A stretch of 64,000 bases of DNA, from assembly GCA_029945725.1 (NCBI GenBank), contig JAQSDB010000008.1:124001-188000 (forward strand). The letters are read 5' to 3'. Positions 18,444 through 26,518 of the stretch are shown in pieces (position 1 is the first letter of the stretch; the number at the start of each line of letters is the position of its first letter). The notes under the pieces were generated by a model. The model saw nothing but the letters and a program-made list of their open reading frames with translations, searched no databases and was not told the DNA's origin. Source of the DNA: a bacterium. Lineage in GTDB: Bacteria; Pseudomonadota; Gammaproteobacteria; Pseudomonadales; Moraxellaceae. A program made the position numbers and the translations under genes.

Positions 18444-18999
18444 GGGGCGTTCCTGATCCGGTTTTGCCGCCAGACTTTCCGGCGGCCCTGACTTTATTTA
18501 CGACGGATTTACCCGCGACTTTCTCTACCGCACTTTTCTCTGCCGAGCTTTTCCCGGGGGCGCTTTTTCCGGCAGCGGATTGGCGTGCCGGCGGTTTTTC
18601 ACCGGTCGCTTTCTTCACCGGCCGGCGCGTGCGCAAGGCTGCTGCCAGCGCCAGCCGGCCCCACAGCAGCAACTCGTCTTCTTCATCAAAGATGGCCTCC
18701 GGTGGCCGGAAATAGTTCATGTGCACCGGTTTGCCTTCCTTCTCGTACACCCACTCCTCAAGACCAGCCGCCTCGAACTGCGGACGCGTGAGGGCATCAG
18801 TCTTGAAATAGAGCTGCCCGCCGATCACCAGCGCAAAGAAAAGCTCATCGGCATAAATGCCGTAACCACCAAACATGCGGCGCAGGCGAATGCGGCCGAG
18901 CGGCTGCAGGATGTCCTGCAGGTAATCCGTGTCTTCATCCCTGCCCTGCTTCTGCTTCACGCCACCTGCCCTGCCGTTTTTTTTCAGGAAATTCCGCAT
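18436..18999 (-). CDS. TfoX N-terminal domain protein with Lys/Ala-rich histone-like tail
   Basis: 187 residues. Residues about 24-110 form a TfoX_N domain (LGRIRLRRMFGGYGIYADELFFALV and GQLYFKTDALTR). The TfoX_C helical domain is absent. Instead, the last 65 residues or so are a low-complexity Lys/Ala/Ser/Gly tail (KSAPGKSSAEKSAVEKVAGK) reminiscent of histone H1-like and AlgP-type DNA-binding tails. TfoX_N proteins without the C-terminal half are common, and their role is not established. The start is uncertain because the ribosome binding site is only moderate. It overlaps the downstream MBL gene by 8 bp. Confidence 0.8.
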   Translation of the reverse strand: MRNFLKKNGRAGGVKQKQGRDEDTDYLQDILQPLGRIRLRRMFGGYGIYADELFFALVIGGQLYFKTDALTRPQFEAAGLEEWVYEKEGKPVHMNYFRPPEAIFDEEDELLLWGRLALAAALRTRRPVKKATGEKPPARQSAAGKSAPGKSSAEKSAVEKVAGKSVVNKVRAAGKSGGKTGSGTPHE

Positions 19000-19035
19000 G
19001 CCTGCACAACCTGGCCCTGGCCTGTCCGGCCCGGG

Positions 19036-20133
19036 TTACGGTTTGAGATACAGCACCAGCGCATCATGATCCGAGCTGCGCAAGGCACTTTTGTCGGTGT
19101 CATCCCCGCGCCCGCGCACACCGGCATTGCCACGGCTGACGGCCAGCGCGCGCACGGCCGGCTGCAGGGCCGCACTCACCAGCACATGATCCAGCGCTTC
19201 CGGACGGCAGTCATGCACATAGCTGTAACGCTCGGCCGCCGGCAAACGCCCCCACTGGTCCTGCAGGCCCTCGGCCTGCAGGATGCGCATCACATCCACA
19301 CCGCCCAGCACATCGGGTGACGCCTCGGCGGCAACCTCGGGAGCGAGATAAGCAGAGGCATTGAAATCCCCCAGCACCAGCAGTGCCTCCGGTGCCGGCC
19401 GGGCCAGATACAGCGCCACCCATTCTGCCAGCGCCTCGGCCTGGCGCTGGCGTTTGCGCGCGGTTCTTTTCGCCACCGCCGGATCATCGCTGCCATACAG
19501 TGATTTCAGATGCACATTGACCAGATCCAGCACACGCCCTTCGGGCGTTTGCAGGCGCAACCACAGGGGCGGCCGGTCAAACAGGACCGCCCTGTCCAGT
19601 CGCCGCGTTTTAAGCAGTTGTTCCTGGCTCAGCACCTTCAGGTCAGCCCGCACCAGAAAACCGGTATTGATACCGCCGCGATCATGCCCCTCCAGCAGAA
19701 TGCCCTGATAGGTCTTTCCGCCCTGTGCGGCAATTGCCACGGCCAGATCGTTGAGGGCTTTCATGCCTTCCACTTCCTGCACCGCCAGTACATCGGGACT
19801 GCGCAGCAGCTGCACAATCTGCCGCGAAAGTTTTTGCAGGCGCTGCTGGTATTCCTCCGTCGTCGCTACCGCGCCACGGCCATCGTCGACATCATCAAAC
19901 AGGCGGTGCAGGTTTTGCGTAGCGATGGTGAAGGTACCGGACTCCGCTACCGGCACCGGCCGCACGGCACTGACGCGTACGGCGCACGTTGCGGCAGAGG
20001 CTTGCGCCAGCGTGCTGACCGGCAGGGCGAACAGGCAGCACAGCCAGCACACCCGCAGATAGCCACGGCGCCGGGCAAGGGCTAGGCTGTAGCGATCGGC
20101 ATTTCCATGTAATTCAGTGCAGAGGTTCATCAT
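19036..20133 (-). CDS. Exported endonuclease/exonuclease/phosphatase-family protein
   Basis: 365 residues from the ATG at 20133, which has AAGGAAGG upstream. A hydrophobic stretch (about 28-45, ending TLAQASA) looks like a signal peptide with an unusually long n-region. The remainder is an EEP-fold (DNase I/sphingomyelinase-like) domain: IATQNLHRLFDDVDDGRG, LAVQEVEG (metal Glu), LVNVHLKS, LVLGDFNAS (catalytic Asp/Asn) and SSDHDALVL (catalytic His). It probably cleaves phosphodiester bonds in the periplasm or outside the cell. The substrate could be nucleic acid or phospholipid. Its start codon overlaps that of the divergent lipoprotein gene. The ORF track start at 20262 lies inside that gene and is unlikely. 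Confidence 0.85.
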   Translation of the reverse strand: MMNLCTELHGNADRYSLALARRRGYLRVCWLCCLFALPVSTLAQASAATCAVRVSAVRPVPVAESGTFTIATQNLHRLFDDVDDGRGAVATTEEYQQRLQKLSRQIVQLLRSPDVLAVQEVEGMKALNDLAVAIAAQGGKTYQGILLEGHDRGGINTGFLVRADLKVLSQEQLLKTRRLDRAVLFDRPPLWLRLQTPEGRVLDLVNVHLKSLYGSDDPAVAKRTARKRQRQAEALAEWVALYLARPAPEALLVLGDFNASAYLAPEVAAEASPDVLGGVDVMRILQAEGLQDQWGRLPAAERYSYVHDCRPEALDHVLVSAALQPAVRALAVSRGNAGVRGRGDDTDKSALRSSDHDALVLYLKP

Positions 20134-20521
20134 GCGCCCTTCCTTGCTGTTTCCCTTGCCTGTCATCACCGGTCTTTTGCTCTCGTGTTGCCTGCTGGCG
20201 GCCTGCAAGACCACACCGCAGCAGCGTGTCGTGATCGACCCCAAGGGGATCGACCAGGTCACCTATGAAAGGGACCTGGCGGAATGTAACACCCTGGCCG
20301 AGAACGCCGGAAAAACCGGCTCCGCCGGCAAGGGCGCCCTTGGCGGTGCCGTTATCGGCGGCGCCATCGGCGGCATTCTGGGTAACCGCACCAGCGCCGC
20401 GCGCCTTGGCGGTGTCGGTGCCGTGGTTGGCGGCGCCAAAGGTGCCGGCAAGGAAGGCAGCAACAAGGACCAGATCCTGAAAAACTGCATGAGCGGCCGT
20501 GGTTACCGTGTCCTGAACTGA
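20132..20521 (+). CDS. Glycine-zipper lipoprotein
   Basis: 129 residues. The signal peptide ends in the lipobox LAAC (CCLLAACKTTPQ), so the mature protein is acylated. The middle (about 65-110) is a glycine-zipper stretch with repeated GxxxG spacing (GGAVIGGAIGGILGN and GGVGAVVGGAKGAG), as in SlyB/YmgG-type outer-membrane lipoproteins thought to insert into or stabilise membranes. The C-terminus carries a conserved cysteine (KNCMSGRGYRVLN). The ATG at 20132 has AGAGG upstream and shares the CATG palindrome with the start of the divergent EEP gene. A strong palindromic terminator follows. Confidence 0.85.
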   Translation: MRPSLLFPLPVITGLLLSCCLLAACKTTPQQRVVIDPKGIDQVTYERDLAECNTLAENAGKTGSAGKGALGGAVIGGAIGGILGNRTSAARLGGVGAVVGGAKGAGKEGSNKDQILKNCMSGRGYRVLN

Positions 20522-20531
20522 ACTTCCTGCA

Positions 20532-20566
20532 CATGAAAAAGCCCGGAAATTCCGGGCTTTTTCATG
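20532..20566. terminator. Bidirectional palindromic terminator
   Basis: Near-perfect palindrome CATGAAAAAGCCCGGAA / TTCCGGGCTTTTTCATG with a single-base centre. It separates the plus-strand lipoprotein from the minus-strand RND operon and can serve both directions. Confidence 0.88.
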
Positions 20567-20571
20567 CCGGC

Positions 20572-23500
20572 TCAGGACGCCGGATCGTCCTTGTGTGCCT
20601 CGTCCTCTTTTTCAAACTCGTGCGTGTAGAGCTTGCGCTGACGCTCGCTGCCCGTGAAGACACTGCGCACCAGCATGAAGAACACGGGCACAAAGAAGAT
20701 GCCCAGCGCCACCGCCAGGATCATGCCGCCGATGACGCCGGTACCGATGGCACGCTGGCTGGCCGAGCCGGCACCAGAGGCCATCGCCAGCGGCAGGACG
20801 CCGAGGATGAAGGCCATGGAGGTCATCAGGATGGGGCGGAAACGCAGATGCACCGCTTCCAGAATCGAGTCGCGCACACTCTTGCCCTGCGCCTGCAGGT
20901 CCTTGGCAAACTCCACGATCAGGATCGCGTTCTTCGCCGAAAGACCGACGATGGCAATCAGGCCGACCTTGAAATACACATCATCCGGCATGCCGCGCAA
21001 GGTAACGCCAAGCACCGCACCGAGAATCCCCAGCGGTACCGCCAGAATCACCGTGAAGGGAATCGACCAGGATTCGTAGAGCGCTGCCAGCACCAGGAAC
21101 ACGATGAGAATGGACAGCGCATACAGCACGGGTGCCTGTGAACCGGAAATGCGCTCTTCATAGGACTGCCCCGACCACTCGAAACCGAAACCGGGCGGCA
21201 GCTGCCGGAACATGCGCTCCATTTCATTCATGGCCTCGCCCGTGCTCTGGCCGGGCGCAGCCGAGCCGGCCAGCTTGACTGCCGGAAAGCCGTTATAGCG
21301 TTCCAGACGCGGCGAACCCGTCACCCAGTGCGAGGACGCGAAGGTCGAGAACGGCACCATGGTGCCGGCGCTGTTGCGCACACGCAGCTGCATGACGTCT
21401 TCCGGCAACATGCGTTCCGGCGCATCGGCCTGCACCATCACCTTGAGCACGCGGCCTTCACGCACGAAGTCATTCACATACGCGGAACCGAACGCCACAC
21501 CAAGCGTGCTGTTGATGTCGCCAATCGCAATGCCGAGCGCACGCGCCTTTTCGCGATCCACATCCACCTGCAGCTGCGGCGTGTCTTCCTGGCCTTCCGG
21601 ACGCACACCGGCAACCACTTTGCTCTGCGCGGCCAGACCCAGCATCATGTTGCGCGCATCCATCAGCGCCGCATGGCCCTTGCCGCCGCGATCCTGCAAT
21701 CGGAAATCGAAGCCGGAGGAATTACCCAGCTCCGGAATCGGTGGCGGATTGAGCGGGAAGATGATGGCGTCCTTCACGCTCATGAAATAACCGAAGGCAC
21801 GACCGACCACCGCTGACACATGGCTGTCAGGTGTCTTGCGTTCGTCCCAGGGCTTGAGCGTGGTGAAGGCGATGCCGCCGTTCTGGCCGCGGCCAAAGAA
21901 ACTGAAACCGGCCACGGTCACTACCTGGTCCACATTCTTTTCGCTGCTGGTGTAGTAGTGCTCGAGCTTGCCCAGCACATCAAGCGTGCGCTCCTGGGTA
22001 GCGCCGGCCGGCAGCATGATCACGTTGAGGAAATAACCCTGGTCTTCTTCCGGCAGGAAGGAAGACGGCAGCCGTGCAAACAGCAGGCCCATGGCCACCA
22101 CGATCAGCACATAAACCACCATGAAGCGACCGGCACGACCGATGATGCGGCCGACCAGGCTCTGGTAGCTGCGCGAGGTGCGATTGAAGCTGCGGTTGAA
22201 CCAGCCGAAGAAACCAGTCTTTTCGTGATGATGGCCTGCTTGCACCGGCTTCAGCAGCGTCGCGCAAAGCGCCGGTGTCAGCGACAGCGCCAGGATGGCC
22301 GAGAAACCGATCGAGGCCACCAGCGCCAGCGAGAACTGGCGATAGATATTGCCCACCGAGCCGGCGAAAAACGCCATCGGAATAAACACGGCAATCAGCA
22401 CCAGCGTCATGCCGATGATGGCGCCTGTGATCTGGCCCATGGCCTTGCGCGTGGCATCACGCGGCGACAATCCCTCTTCGCTCATGATGCGCTCGACGTT
22501 TTCCACCACCACGATGGCATCGTCCACGAGAATGCCGATGGCAAGCACCATGCCGAACATTGTCAGCACATTGATGGAAAAGCCGAAGGCGAGCATCGCC
22601 GCCAGCGTGCCGAGCAGGGCAATCGGCACCACCACGGTGGGAATCAGGGTGGCGCGGAAATTCTGCAGGAAGAGATAGATCACCAGGAACACCAGGATCA
22701 TGGCTTCCACCAGGGTCTTGATCACTTCCTCGATGGAAATCTTCACGAACTTGGAGGTGTCGTAAGGCACCGCGTAATCCATGCCTTCGGGGAAGTAGGG
22801 CTTGAGTTCGGCCATCTTGGCCTTGACCGCATCCGCCGTCGCCAGCGCATTGGCGGTTGGCGTCAGCTTGATGCCGAGCCCTGCCACCGGCTTGCCGTTG
22901 AGGCGGGCCTCCACGGAATAATCGGAAGCGCCGAGCTCGACGCGCGCCACGTCATGCAGACGCACCGCCGAGCCATCGCTGTTGGCGCGCAGGATGATGT
23001 TGCCGAAGGCCTCCGGTGTGGACAGGCGCGAGCCCGGCACCACCACGGTGGCATTGATCTGCTGGTTTTTGGTGGCCGGCAGGCTGCCGAGGGCACCGCC
23101 GGCAATCTGCACGTTCTGGTCGGCAATCGCCTTCGTCACATCCGCCGGCGTCAGCTGCAGGCCGGTCAGGCGGGCCGGGTCCAGCCAGATGCGCATGGCG
23201 TATTCGGCACCGAAGAGGGTGACATCACCGACACCGGCCACACGCCGGACGGGGTCGAGCACGCTGGCCGTGGCATAGCTGGCCAGATCGGTACGCGACA
23301 TCTTGCCGTCGGTGGATTTCAGGATGACGAACATCAGGAAGTTGTTGGCGGCCTTGTCGACGCGCACGCCCTGGGCGCGCACTTCCGAGGGCAGGCGCGG
23401 CTCCACGCGCTTGAGGCGGTTCTGCACCTCGACGCTGGCCAGATCAATGTTGGTGCCGGGCTTGAACGACAGCGTAATCGCCGCCGCCCCCGAAGACTCC

Positions 23501-23745
23501 GACGTCGAATACATGTACTGCAGGCCTTCGGCTCCGTTCATTTCCTGTTCAATGACGGCGGTCACCGCATCTTCCAGGGTTTGTGCGGAGGCGCCCGGAT
23601 AGGTCGCGGTGACGGCAATCGAGGGCGGTGCAATCGAGGGGTACTGCGCAATCGGCAGGCTCTTGATGGAGAGCAGGCCGGCCAGCGCAATGATCAGCGC
23701 CAGCACCCACGCAAAAACGGGGCGATCTACGAAAAACTTGGCCAT
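20572..23745 (-). CDS. RND efflux pump inner-membrane transporter, HAE1 family (AcrB/MexB-like)
   Basis: 1057-residue proton-driven drug exporter. It starts MAKFFVDRPVFAWVLALIIA, as AcrB homologues do, and has 12 predicted membrane segments with two large periplasmic loops. The proton-relay aspartate pair is present in TM4 (GILVDDAIVVVENVERI, about 407-408). TM10-12 contain the GLSAKNAILIVEFAKD signature. It forms a trimer and joins the periplasmic adaptor encoded 12 bp upstream in the same operon. AAGGAG precedes the start. Two features are missing from the locus: an outer-membrane channel gene and a TetR or two-component regulator. It must use a TolC/OprM channel encoded elsewhere. Drug range cannot be inferred. 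Confidence 0.95.
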   Translation of the reverse strand: MAKFFVDRPVFAWVLALIIALAGLLSIKSLPIAQYPSIAPPSIAVTATYPGASAQTLEDAVTAVIEQEMNGAEGLQYMYSTSESSGAAAITLSFKPGTNIDLASVEVQNRLKRVEPRLPSEVRAQGVRVDKAANNFLMFVILKSTDGKMSRTDLASYATASVLDPVRRVAGVGDVTLFGAEYAMRIWLDPARLTGLQLTPADVTKAIADQNVQIAGGALGSLPATKNQQINATVVVPGSRLSTPEAFGNIILRANSDGSAVRLHDVARVELGASDYSVEARLNGKPVAGLGIKLTPTANALATADAVKAKMAELKPYFPEGMDYAVPYDTSKFVKISIEEVIKTLVEAMILVFLVIYLFLQNFRATLIPTVVVPIALLGTLAAMLAFGFSINVLTMFGMVLAIGILVDDAIVVVENVERIMSEEGLSPRDATRKAMGQITGAIIGMTLVLIAVFIPMAFFAGSVGNIYRQFSLALVASIGFSAILALSLTPALCATLLKPVQAGHHHEKTGFFGWFNRSFNRTSRSYQSLVGRIIGRAGRFMVVYVLIVVAMGLLFARLPSSFLPEEDQGYFLNVIMLPAGATQERTLDVLGKLEHYYTSSEKNVDQVVTVAGFSFFGRGQNGGIAFTTLKPWDERKTPDSHVSAVVGRAFGYFMSVKDAIIFPLNPPPIPELGNSSGFDFRLQDRGGKGHAALMDARNMMLGLAAQSKVVAGVRPEGQEDTPQLQVDVDREKARALGIAIGDINSTLGVAFGSAYVNDFVREGRVLKVMVQADAPERMLPEDVMQLRVRNSAGTMVPFSTFASSHWVTGSPRLERYNGFPAVKLAGSAAPGQSTGEAMNEMERMFRQLPPGFGFEWSGQSYEERISGSQAPVLYALSILIVFLVLAALYESWSIPFTVILAVPLGILGAVLGVTLRGMPDDVYFKVGLIAIVGLSAKNAILIVEFAKDLQAQGKSVRDSILEAVHLRFRPILMTSMAFILGVLPLAMASGAGSASQRAIGTGVIGGMILAVALGIFFVPVFFMLVRSVFTGSERQRKLYTHEFEKEDEAHKDDPAS

Positions 23746-23757
23746 GGGACAGGCTCC

Positions 23758-24993
23758 TTATTTGGCCGCAGGCGCTGGTTTGGCTGCAGCGGCTGGCTTG
23801 GCTGCCGCATCAGGCTTGAGCGCTGGCGCCGCTGCCGGATCGGCAGGCGCTGCCGCAAACGGCACGCCTTTGGCGTCGGCACCGGGCTTGATCTTCTGCA
23901 CGCCTTCGACGATGACCTGCTCGCCGCCGCTGAGTCCGCGGCTGACGACCCAGACATCGGCCTGGGCCGAGCTCACTTCCACCGGACGCACTGCCACCTT
24001 GCCGTTTTCGAGAATGAAGACAAAAGCGCCTTGCGGACCGCGCTGCAGGGCCCGCTGCGGCACCGTAATGGCGTTGTTGTTGATGGCCTGTTCCAGACGC
24101 ACGCGCACATACATGCCGGGCAGCAGCAGGCCGTTCGTGTTGGCGAACTCGGCACGCAGGTTGATGCTGCCGGTGTCCGGGTTCACGGCCAGATCGGTAA
24201 AGAGCAGCTTGCCCTTCTGCGGATACTCGCTGCCGTCTTCCATCAGCAGCGTCACCTCGGCCTGACCACCGACACTTTTCAGCTGGCCGCTGTCGAGCGC
24301 GCGCTTGAGCTTGAGCACTTCGACGCTGGACTGGGAGAAATTCACATAGACATGATCGAGCTGCTGGATCAGGGCCAGCTGCGTGGCTTCGCCCTGTCCC
24401 ACCAGCGCGCCTTCGGTAACGAGGGCGCGACCGATACGACCGGAAATCGGGGCCGTCACCGTGGCATAGCCAAGATTCAGGCGCGCCGAATCCTGCGCGG
24501 CCCTGGCGGCGGCCACCTCGGCCAGGGCCTGCCTGGCATTGGCGATGGCGAGATCGTAATCGGACTGGCTGATCATTTTCTTGCCGATCAGCGATTCGGC
24601 TCGACTGGCCTGCGCCCTTGTCTGGTCACGCACGGCTTCGGCACGGGACACCGCCGCTGCCGCACTGTCGGCGGCGGCCTTGAACGGTGCCGGATCAATG
24701 CGGAACAGCACATCGCCGGCATTCACATCACTGCCTTCGCGAAACACCCGCTGCTTGACGATGCCGGCAACACGGGCGCGCACCTCGGCAGTTCGCACGG
24801 CCTCAAGACGACCGGGCAATTCACTGGTCAGCGCCAGCTTGCCGGGAGTCACGGTGACAACACCGACTTCCGCCGGCGGCATGCCACCCGCACCGGCTGC
24901 CCCGCCTTTCTGGTCGCCACCACAGGCGCCCAGCGCCAGCATGGCCACGAGCGGCAAAACCGGGGAAGAAAAAACACGTTTGATGACACGCAT
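23758..24993 (-). CDS. RND efflux periplasmic adaptor lipoprotein (AcrA/MexA-like)
   Basis: 411 residues from the ATG at 24993 (GGAG upstream). The signal peptide ends in a lipobox (LALGACGG), so it is acylated. The membrane-fusion layout follows: barrel-sandwich/lipoyl strands (LPGRLEAVRTAEVRARVAG), an alpha-helical hairpin rich in Ala/Arg, and the second lipoyl half (LNLGYATVTAPISGRIGRA). Beta-barrel and membrane-proximal domains complete it. The last 40 residues or so are an unusual Ala/Pro/Lys repeat (AAAKPAAAAKPAPAAK). It links the RND pump encoded downstream with an outer-membrane channel. The ORF track start at 25170 adds a non-signal leader and is rejected. Confidence 0.93.
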   Translation of the reverse strand: MRVIKRVFSSPVLPLVAMLALGACGGDQKGGAAGAGGMPPAEVGVVTVTPGKLALTSELPGRLEAVRTAEVRARVAGIVKQRVFREGSDVNAGDVLFRIDPAPFKAAADSAAAAVSRAEAVRDQTRAQASRAESLIGKKMISQSDYDLAIANARQALAEVAAARAAQDSARLNLGYATVTAPISGRIGRALVTEGALVGQGEATQLALIQQLDHVYVNFSQSSVEVLKLKRALDSGQLKSVGGQAEVTLLMEDGSEYPQKGKLLFTDLAVNPDTGSINLRAEFANTNGLLLPGMYVRVRLEQAINNNAITVPQRALQRGPQGAFVFILENGKVAVRPVEVSSAQADVWVVSRGLSGGEQVIVEGVQKIKPGADAKGVPFAAAPADPAAAPALKPDAAAKPAAAAKPAPAAK

Positions 24994-25290
24994 GGTGTGC
25001 TCCAGGCATTCGAAATTCAGGAAAGCTTTTGACTGATGGCTCAGTGCTGGCCAGGCAACGAGTGCCGGCTTTTGCCCTGTGCGACACAGGACATGACAAC
25101 GCTTGAGTCCGGACATGGCCGGCAAGGGAGAGGACGCTAGCAGCATCCCCGTTTGAAACAAAGCGCACAAAACCAGCCCGGGGAAACCCCCGCGGCCTGC
25201 TCAGCGCAAGCCCGTCGACATGAAACGCGCCATGGATTGAAACGGCAGGCAGGTTTCCAGCATTTCGTCAGCACAAATGAACCGGCGCAA

Positions 25291-25827
25291 TCAGTGCGAA
25301 GCGTGACCGGCAGGAGCCGCGCCAACCTCCATTGCACGCACTTCGGCTTGCACGGTGATCAAGCCGGCATTGCGGAATTTCAGCGTCAGCGGCACCGTGT
25401 CGCCCGCCTTCAGGGGCTGCTTCATGTTGATCAGCATCATGTGACGGCCACCTGGCGCAAACGCCAGCACGGCATGCGGCGCGAGATTGATCACCGGCAG
25501 GTAAAGCATGCGCATGATGCCGCCGGCCATGCTCATTTGATGAAATTCGGCTGTTTCTGCCGCCGGCGTTTCCACCCCCAGCAAGACATCCTGACGGGCA
25601 CCGTTCTTCACCGTCACAAAAGCCGCATTGTTTCTGGCCACCGGAGGCGCCTCGCTGATCCAGGCATTGCTGATCACCGGCAGCAGGGTTGCCGCATCGG
25701 CCTTGTTTTTTGCCAGCTTCGTCGTGCCGGCGGGCATTGCACTTTTGCCCTCCTGACCGACGGCCGCATTAACCACCGCTGCCTCCAGGGCACCCGCCAC
25801 CAGCAAAACCGCCATCACCATCTTCAT
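25291..25827 (-). CDS. PCu(A)C-type periplasmic copper chaperone
   Basis: 178 residues with a signal peptide (to about residue 22). A DUF461/PCu(A)C beta domain carries the Cu(I) site HxM-type ligands: EFHQMSMAGGIMRM and, about 30 residues later, GGRHMMLI. Such proteins deliver copper to the CuA or CuB centre of haem-copper oxidases, often together with SCO proteins. The gene directly follows an SCO gene by 17 bp in the same orientation, which supports that pathway. The C-terminus is His-containing (AGHASH). No cytochrome oxidase genes are in the window. Confidence 0.9.
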   Translation of the reverse strand: MKMVMAVLLVAGALEAAVVNAAVGQEGKSAMPAGTTKLAKNKADAATLLPVISNAWISEAPPVARNNAAFVTVKNGARQDVLLGVETPAAETAEFHQMSMAGGIMRMLYLPVINLAPHAVLAFAPGGRHMMLINMKQPLKAGDTVPLTLKFRNAGLITVQAEVRAMEVGAAPAGHASH

Positions 25828-25844
25828 GAAAAAATTCCCGGATC

Positions 25845-26471
25845 TCAGAAAAGAATATTGTCGGCGCGCAGCAGCAACCGCACATCGGCGGCCATGTCCG
25901 CTGTTTTTGCATCACTGCTGTAGAGCTTGCGTACGCGTCCCTGACTGTCCAGCAGATAGATATAGTCGCTGTGCGCAAAATCATAGCCGGATGCCGAGCC
26001 GTTGTTTTCTTTCAGATACACCACGCCATAACGCGCCGCCACGGTGGCAATCTCGGCATCCGTGCCCGTGGCACCGATGATGTCGGGACTGAAATGCTGC
26101 ACATAGGCCGTCAATAACGGCAAGGTGTCGCGCGCAGGATCGAAGGAGACAAACACGACCTGCAGTTTTGCCGCATCCGGTCCCGCCTCCCTGAGCACCT
26201 GACGCAAACGCGCCAGCACCAGGGGACAGACATCCGGGCAGGAGGCAAAACCGAAATTCAGCAGCACCACCTTGCCGTGCAGGCTGGACAAATCCAGTGG
26301 CCGCCCCAGCGTGGAGGGGAGGACAAAATTGCCGCCCATTTTCGTGTTCACCGGCAGGCTTTCCAGCGCCCGCTTTTTGGCCAGCATCTGCAGGGTCGCG
26401 AGAACAGCGACGACCAGCACCAGCGCCGCCACGGAAAAGAAAGCCAGTCGTTTCAGCAAGGGTTTGTTCAT
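25845..26471 (-). CDS. SCO1/SenC-family copper-binding thioredoxin-fold protein
   Basis: 208 residues with one N-terminal membrane anchor (about 10-30) and a periplasmic thioredoxin-fold domain. The SCO copper site is intact: CPDVC (in FGFASCPDVCPLVL) plus the distant histidine in DFAHSDYIYLLD. It participates in CuA-centre assembly of cytochrome c oxidase by thiol-disulfide exchange and copper transfer. It is the first gene of a two-gene unit with the PCu(A)C chaperone downstream. The 47 bp upstream, back to the slt stop, contains no clear terminator, so read-through from slt is possible. Confidence 0.92.
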   Translation of the reverse strand: MNKPLLKRLAFFSVAALVLVVAVLATLQMLAKKRALESLPVNTKMGGNFVLPSTLGRPLDLSSLHGKVVLLNFGFASCPDVCPLVLARLRQVLREAGPDAAKLQVVFVSFDPARDTLPLLTAYVQHFSPDIIGATGTDAEIATVAARYGVVYLKENNGSASGYDFAHSDYIYLLDSQGRVRKLYSSDAKTADMAADVRLLLRADNILF

Positions 26472-26518
26472 GAATTCATCCGGACGTTAAAGACAGGGCT
26501 GCGATTTAATGCAGCCCG

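Noticed and set aside
21820-25032. 1070-codon plus-strand ORF opposite the RND operon
   Set aside because: It is antisense to two clear RND genes. Its His/Arg/Gln-rich composition and lack of a domain are typical of shadow frames in GC-rich DNA.
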